This document shows, one piece after another, positions 26,344-35,831 of a DNA stretch of 64,000 nucleotides (position 1 is its first letter; every line of letters starts with the position of its first letter). Origin of the DNA: Leucobacter chromiireducens subsp. chromiireducens (GTDB taxonomy: Bacteria > Actinomycetota > Actinomycetes > Actinomycetales > Microbacteriaceae); contig NZ_QYAD01000005.1 of the NCBI RefSeq assembly GCF_016758255.1, positions 124,001 to 188,000 of the forward strand, given 5' to 3'. Made by a program: the position numbers and the translations under genes. Below the pieces are notes generated by a model, which was given only the letters and a program-made list of their open reading frames with translations, was not told the origin of the DNA and ran no database searches.

Positions 26344-27302
26344 GCTCTGGGGAAGGAACCCGGCGCAAGAGTCACGTCGACATGCCCGTTGCGTACGCCG
26401 CGGTGGGCGCTTCGCGCGCACCCGATTTGCTGCGCTTCCCGCCGGAGGGCAGCACGCCGTACCGAGAGGAGCTGCGTCTCGGGAGCGGCCAGGAGCGATT
26501 CATCCTGGCCTCGAGCTTGCTCATGACCTGGGGTGCCCAGCGAGGTGCTGGCGCGACGGTGACCGAGAACGAGCGCGGCGCCGGATCCGAGTACCAGGGT
26601 CCGCAGTTCGACAGCGACGGTGTGCCGCAGGCCGCCGCAGAGCCTGAAGAGCACTTCGGCCCGAATGGTGAGCCGTTCGTGGTTGCGGGTACTCGTGCGA
26701 CGCTCAGCATCCCGGGCAACGAAGACCGAGCGGTGCTGGTGATCTACACGATCACCGAGGCCCGCGTCATCGGCTTCGCCTGGGGCACGAGCGACGAGAA
26801 CGGTGCCGTTGGCGAGCAGCTTTTCACGGTCGAGCTGCGCGACGATGACACGGTGTGGGCGGTCGCGCGCGGTTTTCTTGCTGCGCCAAAGGGTGGGCTG
26901 TTTGGTCTGCGCGCACGCGCCGAGGTGCGCGGCGCGGTTGCAGCGGTGCGCGCGCAACTTGCCGCACTGCTGCCTGGCGCTCAGCCGAGCGCAACGCTCG
27001 GTGCCAGCGGGGACGCTGTCGCCGACGTCGCCCCCGAGCCCACGCCCCCTGCCGAGGCATCGGAGGAACCAGCGGCACCCGCGGAGGTCGTCGATGAGGC
27101 TCCCGTCACCGCGGTGATCGAGCTGTCTGAGACCGACGCGGAGGAAGCCGAGACTGACGCCGAGACTGCGGGCGAAGCAGCGACAGAGGTCGAAACCGAA
27201 GCAGCGGCTGAAGTGCGCCCAGAAGTGCCGTCTACTGCGAGCGACGCTCCCACCGCGAGCAACTCGCATCAGCGGCGGCCAAGCTCGCCGCGGTCGGCGT
27301 AG
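26340..27302 (+). CDS. DUF1990 family protein with acidic C-terminal tail
   Basis: A 320-residue protein. Residues about 15-220 match the DUF1990 pattern: [52 protein letters not shown] and [24 protein letters not shown]. Beyond residue 220 it has a tail of about 100 residues dominated by E, A, D, T and P with no predicted fold. The ATG overlaps the lepA stop (ATGA), so translation is coupled; hemW starts 3 bases after its stop. DUF1990 has no established function. The tail is unusual for the family and may be lineage-specific. Confidence 0.8.
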   Translation: MSSGEGTRRKSHVDMPVAYAAVGASRAPDLLRFPPEGSTPYREELRLGSGQERFILASSLLMTWGAQRGAGATVTENERGAGSEYQGPQFDSDGVPQAAAEPEEHFGPNGEPFVVAGTRATLSIPGNEDRAVLVIYTITEARVIGFAWGTSDENGAVGEQLFTVELRDDDTVWAVARGFLAAPKGGLFGLRARAEVRGAVAAVRAQLAALLPGAQPSATLGASGDAVADVAPEPTPPAEASEEPAAPAEVVDEAPVTAVIELSETDAEEAETDAETAGEAATEVETEAAAEVRPEVPSTASDAPTASNSHQRRPSSPRSA

Positions 27303-27305
27303 CTC

Positions 27306-28532
27306 ATGCCGAGTGTGCTGCCCGAGGGCGATCCCGCACCCGAGAACGGAGCGCTCCCCGGGAGCGTGATCGCCGGGGCCGAGGATCGCCGCTTTGGCGT
27401 CTACGTCCACGTGCCGTACTGCAGGGTGCGCTGTGGCTACTGTGACTTCAACACCTATACGGCAAGCGAGCTCGGCGGGACCCGTCGCGATGAGTACGCC
27501 GAGCAGGTGCAGTGGGAGCTCGAGTTCGGAGCGCGCGTGCTCCGCGAATCGGGCCTTCCTGAGCGGCCAGTTTCGACGGTGTTCTTTGGTGGAGGCACGC
27601 CGACGCTTTTGCCCGCGTCTGACCTCACCTCGATGCTGAGCACGATCCAGAGCGAGTGGGGCCTCGCCCCTGGGGCCGAGGTTACCACCGAGGCCAACCC
27701 GGATTCGGTGGACCTCGACTACCTCCGCGAACTTGCAGCGGCGGGTTTTACGCGGGTGAGCGTGGGGATGCAGTCGGCCGTGCCGCACGTGCTGGCCACG
27801 CTCGATCGCACCCATACCCCGGAGCGTGTGCCACAGGTTGTGGCCTGGGCGAAAGAAGCCGGCCTGCAGGTGAGCGTCGATCTGATCTATGGCACGCCAG
27901 GGGAGTCGCTCGACGACTGGCAGCGCTCGATTGACGCAGCGCTCGCGAGCGAACCGGATCATATCTCCGCCTACGCGCTGATTGTTGAGGCCGGCACGAA
28001 GCTCGCCGCGCAGATCAAGCGCGGTGAAGTTGCGGAGCCGGACGAGGATCTCCACGCAGAGATGTACGAGCTGGCGGACGCGCGCTTCGCCGAGGCGGGG
28101 TTCAGCTGGTACGAGATCAGCAACTGGTCGCGCTCCGCGGACACACGCTCGCGCCACAACCTCTCGTACTGGACCGGTGAGGACTGGTGGGCAGCAGGGC
28201 CGGGCGCGCACAGCCACGTCGGCGGCGTACGCTGGTGGAACGTGAAGCATCCGGGCGCCTACGCGAGCCGTGTGCACGCGGAAGTTTCGCCCGCGCACTC
28301 GCGGGAGACGCTGACCGACGATGCTCGTCGCGAGGAGCGCGTGCTGCTTGAGACTCGGATCTTCGACGGCCTTTCCACGGACACCCTGACGGCAGATGAA
28401 CGCCGGGCTGTGCCACAGCTGATCGCTGACGGGCTCATCGACGGCCGAGCCGCGATTGGCGGCCGCATCGTGCCGACGCTGCGCGGTCGACTCCTCGCAG
28501 ACACTGTGGTGCACCGATTGCTGGGTGCGTGA
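27306..28532 (+). CDS. hemW: Radical SAM haem chaperone HemW (coproporphyrinogen III oxidase-like)
   Basis: A 408-residue radical SAM protein. The iron-sulfur cluster motif is CRVRCGYC with cysteines 39, 43 and 46, followed by DF rather than the fourth cysteine (CxC) that marks true HemN oxidases, so HemW is the better name. The GGGTP motif (FFGGGTPTLLP) and the C-terminal HemN domain are present. HemW inserts haem into respiratory proteins, which suits an organism with cytochrome bd. It follows lepA and the DUF1990 gene in one tight unit. Confidence 0.9.
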   Translation: MPSVLPEGDPAPENGALPGSVIAGAEDRRFGVYVHVPYCRVRCGYCDFNTYTASELGGTRRDEYAEQVQWELEFGARVLRESGLPERPVSTVFFGGGTPTLLPASDLTSMLSTIQSEWGLAPGAEVTTEANPDSVDLDYLRELAAAGFTRVSVGMQSAVPHVLATLDRTHTPERVPQVVAWAKEAGLQVSVDLIYGTPGESLDDWQRSIDAALASEPDHISAYALIVEAGTKLAAQIKRGEVAEPDEDLHAEMYELADARFAEAGFSWYEISNWSRSADTRSRHNLSYWTGEDWWAAGPGAHSHVGGVRWWNVKHPGAYASRVHAEVSPAHSRETLTDDARREERVLLETRIFDGLSTDTLTADERRAVPQLIADGLIDGRAAIGGRIVPTLRGRLLADTVVHRLLGA

Positions 28533-28611
28533 ACGCCGCCCGGAGTGAGCTCTGCGGAAGACACGCGGGTTCGCTCTGAGCGAGGCGGGCTGCAGTGCGC
28601 AGGTGCTGCGC

Positions 28612-28643
28612 TAGACTTAGCACTCAGGGTTTGGGAGTGCCAA
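28612..28643 (+). promoter_or_regulatory. hrcA promoter with CIRCE operator
   Basis: TTAGCACTC (28617-28625), nine bases, then GAGTGCCAA (28635-28643) is a CIRCE element with one mismatch from the consensus right arm. A TAGACT -10 hexamer (28612-28617) abuts and overlaps it by one base, so HrcA bound here would block transcription of its own operon. Confidence 0.92.
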
Positions 28644-28669
28644 CCCGGCAAGACGGCGAGGAGGGGCGA

Positions 28670-29707
28670 GTGGTTTCAGAACGCAGCCTGGCCGTCCTGC
28701 ACGCGATCGTGAGTGACTACGTCTCGTCGAACGAGCCCGTCGGATCCAAAGCAATCGTGGATCGACACCAGTTCGGCGTGTCCGCAGCGACGATTCGCAA
28801 CGACATGGCGTTGCTCGAAGACGACGAGTTGATCGCCCAGCCGCATACCTCCTCGGGGCGGGTGCCCACGGACAAGGGCTACCGGCTATACGTTGACACC
28901 CTCGCGAAGGTGCGCCCGCTGACGGCCGCGCAGCGCACCGCGATTGAGCGGTTCCTCGGGGAGTCGAGCGATCTGCACGACGTCATGGGTCGCACGGTAC
29001 GCCTCCTCTCCCAGCTGACGAACCAGGTTGCGGTCGCGCAGTATCCCTCGCTGCGCCGAACCGTGGTGCGCCACATCGACCTGGTGGCGATCGCTGAGGA
29101 TCGTGTGCTCTGCGTGCTTATCCTTGGCAGCGGCGTGGTGGAGCAGCAGATCGCTTGGTTGCCCGCTGCGCAGGTCACCGAGGCCTGGGTACACGGCCTG
29201 CGCGATCGGATCGCGGCGGCCGCCGTGGGGAGCGACGTGGAAGCCGCAGCAGCGGCGATCACCGAGCTCGCCGACCGCGTTGACGACTGGTCAACTCCGG
29301 ACGAGGCCGAGCTGGTGCGGCGCGTGCTGGAAGTCGTTGAGACCCAGCTCCGCGCAAACCGCAGCGACCGGATTGCCGTGGCGGGGGCCGCGAACCTCTC
29401 TCGCCCGGGGGAATTTCAGGGCTCGCTCCCCGTGGTCCTGGAAGCGATCGAGGAGCAGGTCACCCTCCTGCGGCTCTTCGACGAGCTCGTGCAAGACGGC
29501 CGGGACGTTGCTGCGTCGATCGGGCGCGAGAATCACGCCTACGGGCTTTCCGCGGCGTCCGTGATCGCTTCGAACTATGAGGAAGAGGGCGCCTCAGTCT
29601 CGAAGATCGGCGTGCTTGGCCCTCTGCGCATGGACTATGCCGGCAATATTTCCGCGGTACGGGCGGTCGCCCGTTACCTGAATCGAATTCTGGGGGAGGA
29701 GCGGTAG
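28670..29707 (+). CDS. hrcA: Heat-inducible transcription repressor HrcA
   Basis: A 345-residue repressor that binds CIRCE elements and is kept active by GroEL. The N-terminal winged helix reads YVSSNEPVGSKAIVDRHQFGVSAATIRNDMALLEDDELIAQPHTSSGRVPTDKGYR (given here as the landmark region, about residues 19-74), followed by the GAF-like and inserted dimerisation domains. The C-terminal GVLGPLRMDYAGNISAV motif is present. It starts at a GTG after GAGGAGG. The operator immediately upstream makes it autoregulated. Confidence 0.96.
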   Translation: MVSERSLAVLHAIVSDYVSSNEPVGSKAIVDRHQFGVSAATIRNDMALLEDDELIAQPHTSSGRVPTDKGYRLYVDTLAKVRPLTAAQRTAIERFLGESSDLHDVMGRTVRLLSQLTNQVAVAQYPSLRRTVVRHIDLVAIAEDRVLCVLILGSGVVEQQIAWLPAAQVTEAWVHGLRDRIAAAAVGSDVEAAAAAITELADRVDDWSTPDEAELVRRVLEVVETQLRANRSDRIAVAGAANLSRPGEFQGSLPVVLEAIEEQVTLLRLFDELVQDGRDVAASIGRENHAYGLSAASVIASNYEEEGASVSKIGVLGPLRMDYAGNISAVRAVARYLNRILGEER

Positions 29708-29761
29708 CCTGTACAGCTTCTGCTCCACTCACCCAAGCAACACACCTGAGGAGTTTCACCC

Positions 29762-30859
29762 GTGGCTGATCACTACGAGACGCTGGGCGTATCGCGCGAG
29801 GCGACGCCCGAGGAGATCAAGAAGGCGTACCGTCGGCTTGCCCGCGAGCTCCACCCCGACGTGAACCCGAGCGAGGATGCGGCGGAGCGCTTCAAGGGCG
29901 TGACCCACGCGTACGACGTGCTGAGCGATCCTGAGCAGCGTCAGCGCTACGACATGGGCGGCGGCCAGGGCGGCGCGAACGGCTTCGGGGACATCTTCGA
30001 GACCTTCTTCGGCGGCGGCTTCGGCGGCGGTCAGCGCGGCCCTCGGTCGCGCGCCGAGCGCGGCGACGACGCGATGATCCGCGTCGACGTGTCGCTCGAG
30101 GACGTCATCTTTGGCGTGCAGCGCGAGGTGACGATCAACACCGCCGTGCTGTGCTCGGTGTGCCAGGGCAGCTGCACGCAGCCCGGTACGCACCCCGTCA
30201 CCTGTGACGTGTGCGGCGGCCAGGGGCAGGTGCAGCGCCAGGTTCGTTCGCTCTTCGGCAACGTCATGACGATGCACCCGTGCGGCAGCTGCCAGGGCTA
30301 CGGCACCATCATCGAACACCCCTGTGTGGAGTGCGCGGGCAAGGGGCGCGTGCGCGAGCGCCGCACCCTCAACGTCGACGTGCCCTCCGGAATTGACACC
30401 GGGACCCGCCTGCAGATGCGGGGCGGCGGCGAGGTGGGCCCCGGCGGCGGGCCGAACGGTGATCTCTTCATTGAGTTCCGCGTGATGCACCACGATATCT
30501 TCAGCCGCGATGGCAACGACCTGCTCTGCACGATGCAGGTGTCGATGGCCGACGCAATTCTCGGCGCCGAGGCGAGCCTCGAAGGCCTCGACGGCACGGT
30601 AGAAACCGAGGTCACCGCCGGCGTACAGTCGGGCGACGTCATCACGGTTCGCGGGCGCGGCATCCAGGGTCTGCGCAGCACGACCCGGGGCGACCTGAAG
30701 ATCGCGGTGCAGGTACAGACCCCGCAGAAGCTTTCGGGTCGCGAGAAGGATCTTGTGCGCCAGTTCGCTACGCTGCGCAAGGACGATCCGCCCCACCTTG
30801 GTGAGTTCCACCAGGGCTTCTTCGGCAAGATTCGAGACCGCTTCTTCCGGCAGGGCTAG
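29762..30859 (+). CDS. dnaJ: Chaperone protein DnaJ
   Basis: A 365-residue type I Hsp40 that delivers substrates to DnaK. It has the J domain with HPD at 31-33, a G/F-rich segment at about 68-95, the zinc-finger region with CxxC pairs (CSVCQG, CDVCGG, CGSCQG, CVECAG) at about 138-200, and two C-terminal substrate-binding barrels. It is the second DnaJ type that follows hrcA in Actinobacteria, distinct from the dnaK-grpE-dnaJ copy. GTG start after GAGGAG. The next gene starts 2 bases after the stop. Confidence 0.96.
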   Translation: MADHYETLGVSREATPEEIKKAYRRLARELHPDVNPSEDAAERFKGVTHAYDVLSDPEQRQRYDMGGGQGGANGFGDIFETFFGGGFGGGQRGPRSRAERGDDAMIRVDVSLEDVIFGVQREVTINTAVLCSVCQGSCTQPGTHPVTCDVCGGQGQVQRQVRSLFGNVMTMHPCGSCQGYGTIIEHPCVECAGKGRVRERRTLNVDVPSGIDTGTRLQMRGGGEVGPGGGPNGDLFIEFRVMHHDIFSRDGNDLLCTMQVSMADAILGAEASLEGLDGTVETEVTAGVQSGDVITVRGRGIQGLRSTTRGDLKIAVQVQTPQKLSGREKDLVRQFATLRKDDPPHLGEFHQGFFGKIRDRFFRQG

Positions 30860-30861
30860 TC

Positions 30862-31620
30862 GTGGCGAACCTCTACTATCGCGAGGGGCTGCCCGCACCG
30901 GCGTTCGCGGCCGGCGCCACCATCGAGATCGATGGCGATGAGGCCCACCACGCGGTGCGGGTGAGCCGACTGCGCGTCGGCGAGCGAATCCTCGTGGGGA
31001 ACGGTGCAGGCGTGCTCGCGGAGGGCGACGTCACCGTTGTGGAGAAGCAGCGTTTCGCGGTGCAGATTGACCGCGTGCGCGAGCACGCGCGACCGGCGAC
31101 CCGGCTGACGCTCGTCCAGGCGCTTGCGAAGGGTGACCGCGACGAGCGTGCCGTCGAACAGGCCACCGAGTTCGGCGTCGACGGCATCTCGCCGTGGGGC
31201 GCCGAGCGTTCGGTGTCTCGCTGGACCGGCGTAGAGAAGGCCGAACGGGGCACCGCAAAGTGGCAGCGCATTGCGCGCGAGGCCGCAAAGCAATCGCTTC
31301 GCGCCTGGCTTCCGGAAGTCACCGATCAGCTCGGGATCGATGATCTCGCGGCCGCCGCCGCACGCGAGGACACCGCCGTACTGGTGCTCCACCCCCGGGG
31401 CGAAACCGCGCTCAGCGCATGGGCCGCCGGCGCGCAGGGTCTACCGCTCGCCGAGATCCGTGTGGTGATTGGACCCGAGGGCGGTTTCAGTGACGCCGAG
31501 CTCGACACGCTTGAAGCGGCCGGCGCCACAATCCTCGTGCTCGGCGAGACGGTGCTCCGCACATCGAGCGCCGGCCCCGCCGCGCTCGCGGTGCTCAACG
31601 TTGCCCTCGGTCGCTGGTGA
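30862..31620 (+). CDS. rsmE: 16S rRNA (uracil1498-N3)-methyltransferase
   Basis: A 252-residue SPOUT-class methyltransferase that modifies U1498 of 16S rRNA. Landmarks are DGDEAHHAVRVSRLRVGE near the start, the middle LTLVQALAKGDRDERAVEQATEFGVDGI, and the cofactor knot RVVIGPEGGFSDAELDTLE with LGETVLRTSSAGPAALAVL at the end. The GTG start is 2 bases after the dnaJ stop, so it belongs to the hrcA operon. Confidence 0.94.
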   Translation: MANLYYREGLPAPAFAAGATIEIDGDEAHHAVRVSRLRVGERILVGNGAGVLAEGDVTVVEKQRFAVQIDRVREHARPATRLTLVQALAKGDRDERAVEQATEFGVDGISPWGAERSVSRWTGVEKAERGTAKWQRIAREAAKQSLRAWLPEVTDQLGIDDLAAAAAREDTAVLVLHPRGETALSAWAAGAQGLPLAEIRVVIGPEGGFSDAELDTLEAAGATILVLGETVLRTSSAGPAALAVLNVALGRW

Positions 31621-31686
31621 GTGCCAATCCCGTGCGTTTGGGTGGCAGTGGGCCCGATCCCGATCTGCTCATTCGAGGCGCTGGCG

Positions 31687-31692
31687 TAGAAT
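31687..31692 (+). promoter_or_regulatory. -10 element of the HIT gene (leaderless)
   Basis: TAGAAT ends 8 bases before the A of the ATG at 31700. An in-frame ATG at 31691 lies inside the hexamer and is therefore unlikely to be in the RNA. Confidence 0.6.
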
Positions 31693-31699
31693 GAGTGGC

Positions 31700-32050
31700 A
31701 TGGCAGCAGATACGGTGTTCGGCAAGATCGTCTCGGGGGAGATCCCCGTCGAGCTCCTCGCGGAGACGGAGCGCGTCATCGCGTTCCCCGATATGCACCC
31801 GCAGGCACCCGTCCACATCCTCGTGATCCCGAAGACGACCGCGTACGACAACGTGGTTGAGCTCGCGGCCGCCGAGCCCGAGACGCTCGCGGAAATGGTG
31901 GCGGTTGCGAAGCAGCTCGCGTCCGAACACGCCAACGGCGAGTTCCGCCTCGTATTCAATAACGGTGCATCGGCCGGCCAGACCGTGTTCCACGTGCACG
32001 CGCACGTGCTCGCCGGCGGCCTCGAGGAGGGATCGCTCGGTGGAGCCTGA
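31700..32050 (+). CDS. HIT family (histidine triad) hydrolase
   Basis: A 116-residue HINT-branch protein, likely a purine nucleoside phosphoramidase or dinucleotide hydrolase. It has FGKIVSGEIPVELL at the start and the triad FHVHAHVLAGG near its end. Length and fold are typical. I prefer the ATG at 31700 over 31691 because it matches the predicted transcription start. Its last 11 bases overlap phoH. The order rsmE-HIT-phoH-ybeY is common in Actinobacteria. Confidence 0.92.
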   Translation: MAADTVFGKIVSGEIPVELLAETERVIAFPDMHPQAPVHILVIPKTTAYDNVVELAAAEPETLAEMVAVAKQLASEHANGEFRLVFNNGASAGQTVFHVHAHVLAGGLEEGSLGGA

Positions 32051-33101
32051 ACCACCCTCGGCAGACGCCACCCCAGAAGCGGCGCAGCTGCAACGCACGC
32101 TGCTGATGCGCGGCGTCGACTTGGCCTCGTTCCTGGGACACCGTGACCAGCTCATTCGCGACCTTGAAGCGCAGCACCCGACGGTGACGTTCCACGCCCG
32201 CGACGAGGTGCTCACGTTGCGCGGCCCCGCATCTGAAGTGCGAGCCGCCGAGGCGGTCGTACTCGAGGTGCTCGAGATTGCGCGCCGCAGCGGGCCGGTC
32301 TCCCGAAACGACGTGAGAGAGGTCACTCGTATGGTGCAGGAGGGAAGCGGGGCGACCGCCGCGCAGGTGCTGAGCGAACCCATTCTCTCGGTGCGTGGCA
32401 ACTCGATTCGCCCGCAGACACGTGGTCAGCGCGCCTACGTCGACGCCATTGATGCGAACACCATCGTGTTTGGGATCGGGCCCGCCGGCACCGGAAAGAC
32501 CTACCTCGCGATGGCGAAGGCCGTGCAGGCGTTGCAGCGGCGCGAGGTGGCGAAGATTATCCTGACGCGCCCCGCGGTTGAGGCGGGCGAACGGCTCGGC
32601 TACCTCCCCGGCAGCCTTGAGGACAAGATCGACCCGTACCTGCGCCCGCTCTTCGACGCGATCGGCTCGATGATGGACGCGGAGCTCGTACCCAAGCTGC
32701 TCGCGAGCGGCACAATCGAGGTCGCTCCGCTCGCCTACATGCGCGGGCGCACGCTGAACGAGGCGTTCGTGATTCTCGACGAAGCGCAGAACACCACGCC
32801 CGAGCAGATGAAGATGTTCCTGACACGACTCGGGTACGGCTCGAAGATGGTCGTCACGGGCGATATCACGCAGGTTGATGTGCCCGCGAAGGCGAGCGGT
32901 CTGCGCGTGGTGAACAAGATTTTGCGAGGCGTCGAGGACATCCACTTCGCAGAACTCGGCGCGGATGACATCGTGCGACACAGCCTCGTGGGTCGCATCG
33001 TCGACGCCTACACAGCATTTGATGAGCGCCAGTTCGCTGCGCGCCAGGCGGCGGTGCGCCCCGCCGAAGAGAACGACACTGCCGAGGAGGCACAGCGATG
33101 A
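32040..33101 (+). CDS. phoH: PhoH-like ATPase (YbeZ type)
   Basis: A 353-residue P-loop ATPase with a KH-like N-terminal region. Walker A is GPAGTGKT at 147-154, with RPAVEAGERLGYLPGSLEDKIDPYLRPL and the DEAQN Walker B (FVILDEAQNTTPEQMKMFLTR). YbeZ proteins partner YbeY in rRNA processing, and here ybeY overlaps by 4 bases. A GGAGGG ribosome site sits 8 bases before the GTG, inside the end of the HIT gene. Confidence 0.94.
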   Translation: MEPEPPSADATPEAAQLQRTLLMRGVDLASFLGHRDQLIRDLEAQHPTVTFHARDEVLTLRGPASEVRAAEAVVLEVLEIARRSGPVSRNDVREVTRMVQEGSGATAAQVLSEPILSVRGNSIRPQTRGQRAYVDAIDANTIVFGIGPAGTGKTYLAMAKAVQALQRREVAKIILTRPAVEAGERLGYLPGSLEDKIDPYLRPLFDAIGSMMDAELVPKLLASGTIEVAPLAYMRGRTLNEAFVILDEAQNTTPEQMKMFLTRLGYGSKMVVTGDITQVDVPAKASGLRVVNKILRGVEDIHFAELGADDIVRHSLVGRIVDAYTAFDERQFAARQAAVRPAEENDTAEEAQR

Positions 33102-33559
33102 GCGTGGAGATCAACAACGAGTCGGAGATTGAGGTCGAGGAGAGCCGCATGCAGCGGCTCGCCGCGTTCGTGCTCGAGTCAATGCACGTGCATCCGGATA
33201 CGGAGCTCGGTGTGGTGCTGGTGAACGAGGCCGCGATTGAGCAGCTCCACGTGCAGTGGATGGACGAGCCCGGCCCGACTGATGTGCTGAGCTTTCCGAT
33301 GGACGAGCTGCGCCCCGGCCGTGTTGACGCGCAGACCCCGGCTGGGTTGCTGGGCGACATCGTGATCTGCCCCCAGGTCGCCGAGGCCCAGGCTGAGGCA
33401 GCCGGGCACGATCTCGCGCAAGAGATTTCCGTGCTCCTCACGCACGGCATGCTGCATTTGCTGGGTTACGACCACGCGACGCCCGATGAGGAGGCTGAGA
33501 TGTTCGGTCTCCAGCGCGATCTGCTCCTCTCCTTCGCCATGCGCGAGCGCTCTCGATGA
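33098..33559 (+). CDS. ybeY: rRNA maturation endoribonuclease YbeY
   Basis: A 153-residue zinc-dependent enzyme for 16S rRNA 3'-end maturation and ribosome quality control. The metal motif is HGMLHLLGYDH with His116, His120 and His126; DVLSFPMDE and LLGDIVICP are also conserved. It overlaps both neighbours by 4 bases, so translation is coupled through phoH-ybeY-CBS. Confidence 0.96.
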   Translation: MSVEINNESEIEVEESRMQRLAAFVLESMHVHPDTELGVVLVNEAAIEQLHVQWMDEPGPTDVLSFPMDELRPGRVDAQTPAGLLGDIVICPQVAEAQAEAAGHDLAQEISVLLTHGMLHLLGYDHATPDEEAEMFGLQRDLLLSFAMRERSR

Positions 33560-34848
33560 GCCCTGCGCTCGTCGCACTGCTGCTCGGAGCGGCGGTTGTT
33601 CTGCTCGCGAGTGGTGGTCTGCTCGCCGCAGCGGACGCCGCGCTGGGGGTGCGGTCGCGCGCGGAGCTCCTCACGCTGGCTGAGGCCTCACCGCGCACCG
33701 GATCCGCAATTCGCGCAATCGCGGATGATGAGGATCGCCACTCGAACGCGCTGAGTTTTGCGCGTGTGTTCGCGGAGACGCTCGCCGCGGTGCTCATCAC
33801 CCTCGTGCTTGCGTACTCACTTGACGAGCTCTGGCTCGAGCTGGTGCTCGCCTCGCTCGTGATGACCGCGCTCACGTTCGTGCTTGTCGGCTCCAGCCCG
33901 CGCACGGTGGGAACGCACCATCCGGATCAAGTTATCCGCTTCGCGGCACCAACGATTCGCGGGATCACGGTGATCCTCGGGCCCATCGCCGTCGCGCTGA
34001 AGCGATTTGGGGATCGGGTCACGCCTGGCCGTGGGGCGGGCAGCTCACGGATCCGCGACGAGCAGCAGCTCCTCTCGATGGTGGATCAGGCCGCCGAGCA
34101 AGAACTTCTGGAAGACGACGATCGCGAGTACATTCACTCCATCATGGAGTTCGGCGACACGCTCGTGCGCGAGGTGATGGTGCCGCGGATTGATATGGTC
34201 ACGCTTGAGAGCACAGCGACGGTGCGTGAAGCGCTCGACTTCGTGATCGCCTCGCGTCACTCACGCGTGCCAGTGATCTCCGGCGACGTGGACGATGTGG
34301 TGGGAATTGCCTACCTGCGTGATCTCAGTGGTTTCCACCTGCGCCGCACCGAGGAAGCGCTCTCGTCGCCCGTGACCCGCGTGATGAAGCCCGCGGTGTT
34401 TGTGCCCGAGACACAGCGTGCGGACAAGCTCCTGCGGCAGATGCAGCAGGAGGCGAACCACCTGGCGCTCGTTGTCGACGAGTACGGTGGGATCTCCGGC
34501 CTCGTGACGCTCGAGGATCTGATCGAGGAGCTCCTCGGTGAGATCAGCGACGAGTACGACCGGGACGTTCCTGAAGCGGCGGAGCAGGCCGACGGCTCCT
34601 ACCTGGTGAGCGCGCGCTTGTCCGTGGACGACCTGGGCGAGCTGTTCGGCATCGAACTTGACGATGATGAGGTGGACACCGTGGGTGGCCTCTTCGCGAA
34701 GACCCTGGGCCGCTTGCCGGAACAGGGCGACACCGTGACCGTCGCCGGCATCGGTCTCACAGCAGCAGCACTTGAACGTCGACGGCAGCGACTGCTGGCC
34801 GTCGAAGCCCGTTGGTTGGGCGAAACAGACTCGGAGGAAGAAGTATGA
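33556..34848 (+). CDS. Hemolysin-family CNNM/CBS-domain membrane protein
   Basis: A 430-residue protein of the CorB/CorC type. It has a DUF21 (CNNM) membrane domain of about three helices in residues 1-150, a CBS pair in roughly 205-330 (VREVMVPRIDMVTLE is the usual entry), the linker EYGGISGLVTLEDLIEELLGEI, and a C-terminal CorC/HlyC domain ending near 425. Members export magnesium or other divalent ions; the old name hemolysin is misleading. The ATG overlaps the ybeY stop. Confidence 0.9.
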   Translation: MSPALVALLLGAAVVLLASGGLLAAADAALGVRSRAELLTLAEASPRTGSAIRAIADDEDRHSNALSFARVFAETLAAVLITLVLAYSLDELWLELVLASLVMTALTFVLVGSSPRTVGTHHPDQVIRFAAPTIRGITVILGPIAVALKRFGDRVTPGRGAGSSRIRDEQQLLSMVDQAAEQELLEDDDREYIHSIMEFGDTLVREVMVPRIDMVTLESTATVREALDFVIASRHSRVPVISGDVDDVVGIAYLRDLSGFHLRRTEEALSSPVTRVMKPAVFVPETQRADKLLRQMQQEANHLALVVDEYGGISGLVTLEDLIEELLGEISDEYDRDVPEAAEQADGSYLVSARLSVDDLGELFGIELDDDEVDTVGGLFAKTLGRLPEQGDTVTVAGIGLTAAALERRRQRLLAVEARWLGETDSEEEV

Positions 34849-35798
34849 CGGAGCAGCACGAGAGCGACGCAGTGAGCGCGGCGGGCGGTGCGGACGCTGA
34901 CTTCCGTGCCGGGTTCGTCTCCTTTGTGGGCCGCCCGAACGTTGGCAAGTCGACCCTCACGAACGCGCTCGTGGGTGAGAAGATCGCCATCACGAGCCCG
35001 AAGCCGCAGACCACCCGGCGGGCCATTCGCGGCATCGCGCACCGCCCGAACGGCCAGTTGATTATCGTGGACACGCCCGGAATTCACCGGCCGCGCACGC
35101 TGCTTGGTGAGCGGCTGAACGCACTCGTGGAGGCAACTCTGGGTGATGTCGACGTCATTGGCTTTTGCGTGCCTGCAACGGAGAAGCTCGGCCCCGGCGA
35201 CCGCTTCATCAACGAGCGGCTCGATGACTTCCCGCGGGCAAAGAAGGTCGCCATCCTGACGAAGGTCGACGAGGCATCGCAGACCGAGATCATCGATCAG
35301 TTGACACGCCTCGGCACCCTTCGCGAGTGGGACGCCGTGGTGCCGATCTCGGCTGTGACGCGTGAGCAGCTGGATGTGCTCTCGGACGTGCTCCTCGAGC
35401 TTATGCCGCAGTCGCCTCCGCTCTACGACTCGGAAGAGACGACCGAGGAGAGCGAGGACGATCGGATCGCTGAGCTGATCCGTGAGGCCGCCCTCGACGG
35501 TGTGCGCGACGAGCTGCCGCACTCGCTTGCCGCCACGGTGGACGATCGCGTTGAGCGTGACCCTGAGGAGGACGGCACCCCGGGCCTCCTCGAGATTTAC
35601 GCGTCACTCTATGTTGAGCGCGACAGCCAGAAGGGCATCGTGATCGGCAAGGGTGGCTCTCGCTTGCGCCACGTCGGCGAGACTGCCCGACGCGAAATTG
35701 AGGCCCTCCTCGGACGACGGGTCTACCTGTCGATGCGCGTCAAAGTACTCAAGGAGTGGCAGCGCGACCCGAAGGCGCTCGGTAAACTCGGCTTCTAA
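34845..35798 (+). CDS. era: GTPase Era
   Basis: A 317-residue Ras-like GTPase needed for 30S assembly. G1 is GRPNVGKST, G3 DTPGIHRPR and G4 TKVD. The C-terminal KH domain contains IVIGKGGSRLRHVGETARREIE. The ATG overlaps the stop of the CBS gene (ATGA), completing a run of overlapping genes that serve ribosome maturation. About 15-20 residues precede the G domain. Confidence 0.96.
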   Translation: MTEQHESDAVSAAGGADADFRAGFVSFVGRPNVGKSTLTNALVGEKIAITSPKPQTTRRAIRGIAHRPNGQLIIVDTPGIHRPRTLLGERLNALVEATLGDVDVIGFCVPATEKLGPGDRFINERLDDFPRAKKVAILTKVDEASQTEIIDQLTRLGTLREWDAVVPISAVTREQLDVLSDVLLELMPQSPPLYDSEETTEESEDDRIAELIREAALDGVRDELPHSLAATVDDRVERDPEEDGTPGLLEIYASLYVERDSQKGIVIGKGGSRLRHVGETARREIEALLGRRVYLSMRVKVLKEWQRDPKALGKLGF

Positions 35799-35831
35799 CG
35801 CTTCCGCCCCGGGAAGCGGGGGAAGGGAACG

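Noticed and set aside
31691..31699. An upstream ATG for the HIT gene (MSGMAAD).
   Set aside because: The ATG lies inside the -10 hexamer, so it should not be in the transcript.
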